Assembly: GCA_030830385.1 (NCBI GenBank)
Contig: JAURNA010000332.1
Location: 1-6,661 of the forward strand
DNA: 6,661 bases
Direction of reading: 5' to 3'
Source: Crocinitomicaceae bacterium
GTDB taxonomy: Bacteria > Bacteroidota > Bacteroidia > Flavobacteriales_D > Crocinitomicaceae
Part shown: positions 5,512-6,661 of the stretch, piece after piece
Layout: each line of letters begins with the position of its first letter
Position numbering within the stretch: the first letter of the stretch is position 1
The notes under the pieces: generated by a model
Seen by the model: only the letters and a program-made list of their open reading frames with translations
Told to the model about the DNA's origin: nothing
The model's database searches: none
Made by a program: the position numbers and the translations under genes

Positions 5512-6285
5512 ATGAAAACCAAAAAAGAAATTGTTGCTGATTGGCTACCGAGATATACCGGGGAGAAACTCGAGAATTTCGGAGAGTACATCTTGCTCTG
5601 CAACTTCCACAATTACGTGGAGACTTTCGCGGAAAAGCACGGTGTTCAAGTGATGGGAAAAGGCAAGCCCATGCAATGTGCAACGGCCGAAAACATTACC
5701 ATCATCAACTTCGGAATGGGAAGTGCTTCTGCAGCCACGTGTATGGACCTTTTATCAGCCATCTCTCCTAAAGCAACATTGTTTCTTGGCAAGTGCGGAG
5801 GACTGAAACGAAAAAATGAAGTAGGTGATTTAATCCTTCCGATTGCAGCGATTCGAGGCGAAGGAACCAGCGATGACTACTTCCCACCTGAGGTTCCTGC
5901 CCTGCCAGCCTTTGCACTACAAAAAGCCATTTCAACGACTATTCGCGACTTCGGTAAAGATTACTGGACCGGAACCTGCTATACAACCAACCGTCGCGTA
6001 TGGGAGCATGATGATGAATTCAAGAGCTACTTACGCAAGATTCGTGTAATGGCCATTGATATGGAAACCGCTACGATCTTCTCAGTCGGGTTCGCCAATC
6101 AAATTTCAACAGGTGCACTTCTGCTTGTCTCCGACCAACCTATGGTAGCCGAGGGGGTAAAAACCAGTGTCAGCGATTCAAAGGTCACCGCCAACTATGT
6201 GGATGATCATCTACAAATCGGAATTGACTCGTTGAAGCAGTTGATTAATAATGGGAATACTGTTAAGCATTTGCGATTCGGGTGA
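5512..6285 (+). CDS. amn: AMP nucleosidase, short form
   Basis: A 257-residue member of the PNP/UDP phosphorylase superfamily, predicted to hydrolyse AMP to adenine and ribose 5-phosphate in the cytoplasm and so adjust adenylate levels and purine salvage. Visible motifs are GMGSASA (68-74), GKCGGL (93-98), RGEGTS (115-120), the nucleoside-binding MAIDMETATIF (180-190), and SDQP (207-210). The DMETA and SDQP motifs closely resemble those of AMP nucleosidase. The E. coli enzyme is about 484 residues with an extra N-terminal regulatory domain; this protein is the catalytic domain only, a form common in Bacteroidetes. Another nucleoside hydrolase or phosphorylase of the superfamily is the main alternative. 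ATG 5512 is the only sensible start. No TAnnTTTG promoter is visible in the 58 bp upstream, which is largely filled by the terminator hairpin of the preceding gene. Confidence 0.88.
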   Translation: MKTKKEIVADWLPRYTGEKLENFGEYILLCNFHNYVETFAEKHGVQVMGKGKPMQCATAENITIINFGMGSASAATCMDLLSAISPKATLFLGKCGGLKRKNEVGDLILPIAAIRGEGTSDDYFPPEVPALPAFALQKAISTTIRDFGKDYWTGTCYTTNRRVWEHDDEFKSYLRKIRVMAIDMETATIFSVGFANQISTGALLLVSDQPMVAEGVKTSVSDSKVTANYVDDHLQIGIDSLKQLINNGNTVKHLRFG

Positions 6286-6358
6286 TGCTTCTCCGCACCG
6301 ATGTTCTCTACTCAGAAAAATAAAATCTCGTACCAGCTGAACGTTCCGGGTGGCTGCT

Positions 6359-6600
6359 TCATTGAATAGAACGGATGTTCTTCATCGATCATCCGTCTAC
6401 AATCATCACCATTCGGATAGTTGATCGTAATACTCACATCAGACACATCATAGTCCGGAAGTTCAAAAGTTCCTTTCTCCAAACGTTTGTAGTAAAGCGT
6501 ATAGCCACCGGCGTCCCAATACAATAACTTGGTAGTGCCCAACTCTGTGTGTATGACGAACCTGAAGTTTTCTCGACCCAACCCTATGAGCGGAAAAGCA
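6359..6600 (-). pseudogene. Decayed IS66-family TnpB (Orf2) fragment
   Basis: The minus strand encodes KLLYWDAGGYTLYYKRL followed by EKGTFELP (6530-6456), the hallmark C-terminal part of the IS66 accessory protein TnpB. Before it, GLGREN and FRFVIHTELGTT look like shortened versions of the TnpB middle, and the usual TDMRK motif is not recognisable. After INY (6417) the homology jumps frame: from 6415 the next frame reads RMVMIVDG, TGA, SMKNIRSIQ, TGA, matching the normal TnpB ending of the type 'QLVM-IDGIS-KNI'. A frameshift plus at least one stop show it is dead. The long in-frame ORF here (6312-6638, 108 codons from TTG) starts inside a terminator T-run and is not a gene. No tnpA or tnpC and no terminal inverted repeats are visible. 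Confidence 0.8.
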
Positions 6601-6636
6601 ACCATACAACACGTACTTACCCGGATATCAATGGAC

Positions 6637-6661
6637 AAAAAAAGGGAGCAATCAGCTCCCT
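6637..6661 (-). terminator. Intrinsic terminator of a minus-strand gene beyond the right edge
   Basis: On the minus strand GGGAGC (6660-6655) and GCTCCC (6649-6644) form a stem with loop TGATT, extended by an A-T pair to 7 bp, followed by seven T (6643-6637). It should end a leftward transcript whose gene lies to the right of the window. The A-run on the plus strand means it could work in both directions, but the bases after 6661 are needed to tell. It separates that gene from the IS66 fragment. Confidence 0.75.

Noticed and set aside
1..6661. CRISPR array, tRNA or rRNA genes, toxin-antitoxin or defence genes
   Set aside because: No regularly spaced repeats, no tRNA-like cloverleaf with CCA end, and no protein motifs of such systems were seen on either strand.

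Overview
The window looks like a stretch of a Bacteroidetes chromosome, probably from the Flavobacteriales side of the phylum. The evidence is promoter-like pairs of the Bacteroidetes type (TTG/TTTG, about 20 bp, TAnnTTTG), no recognisable Shine-Dalgarno sequences, signal peptides ending A|Q, a PorV/PorQ-type outer-membrane protein, a short-form AMP nucleosidase, a lipoprotein M49 peptidase, and an endonuclease III without its iron-sulfur cysteines. The genus cannot be read from the sequence.

Left block (1-1333, minus strand): an envelope gene cluster transcribed leftward. A small lipoprotein gene comes first. Its signal peptide (MRKFVWFF...IVGC) is cut off from its body by one in-frame TAG. 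A 271-residue outer-membrane beta-barrel protein follows directly (TAAATG junction), then the first 19 codons of a further exported protein that runs off the left edge (ATGA overlap).

Middle block (1420-2935): a small conserved-type hypothetical gene (minus) and a TPR gene (plus) start head to head with only 8 bp between start codons. The TPR gene overlaps endonuclease III (nth) by 4 bp, so the two probably form a translationally coupled pair. A good promoter match for this pair lies inside the first codons of the opposite gene.

2936-3419 has no confident gene. It holds a short signal-peptide-like ORF, a coding-looking stretch in another frame (perhaps a decayed small secreted protein), and then a good promoter for the next gene.

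Right block (3420-6285, plus): a 677-residue lipoprotein dipeptidyl-peptidase III (zinc motif HEVVGH plus EEARAD) ends at a strong intrinsic terminator. Only 12 bp after that terminator's T-run an AMP nucleosidase gene begins. 6286-6661 holds a decayed fragment of an IS66-family TnpB gene (minus strand) and, at the right edge, an intrinsic terminator for a minus-strand gene outside the window.

Most of the window is ordinary housekeeping and envelope content. I see no defence system, CRISPR array, RNA gene or clearly new multi-gene system. The items most worth checking are the amber-split lipoprotein gene, the clusterless Nth, the hairpin set against the amn start, and the IS66 fossil.
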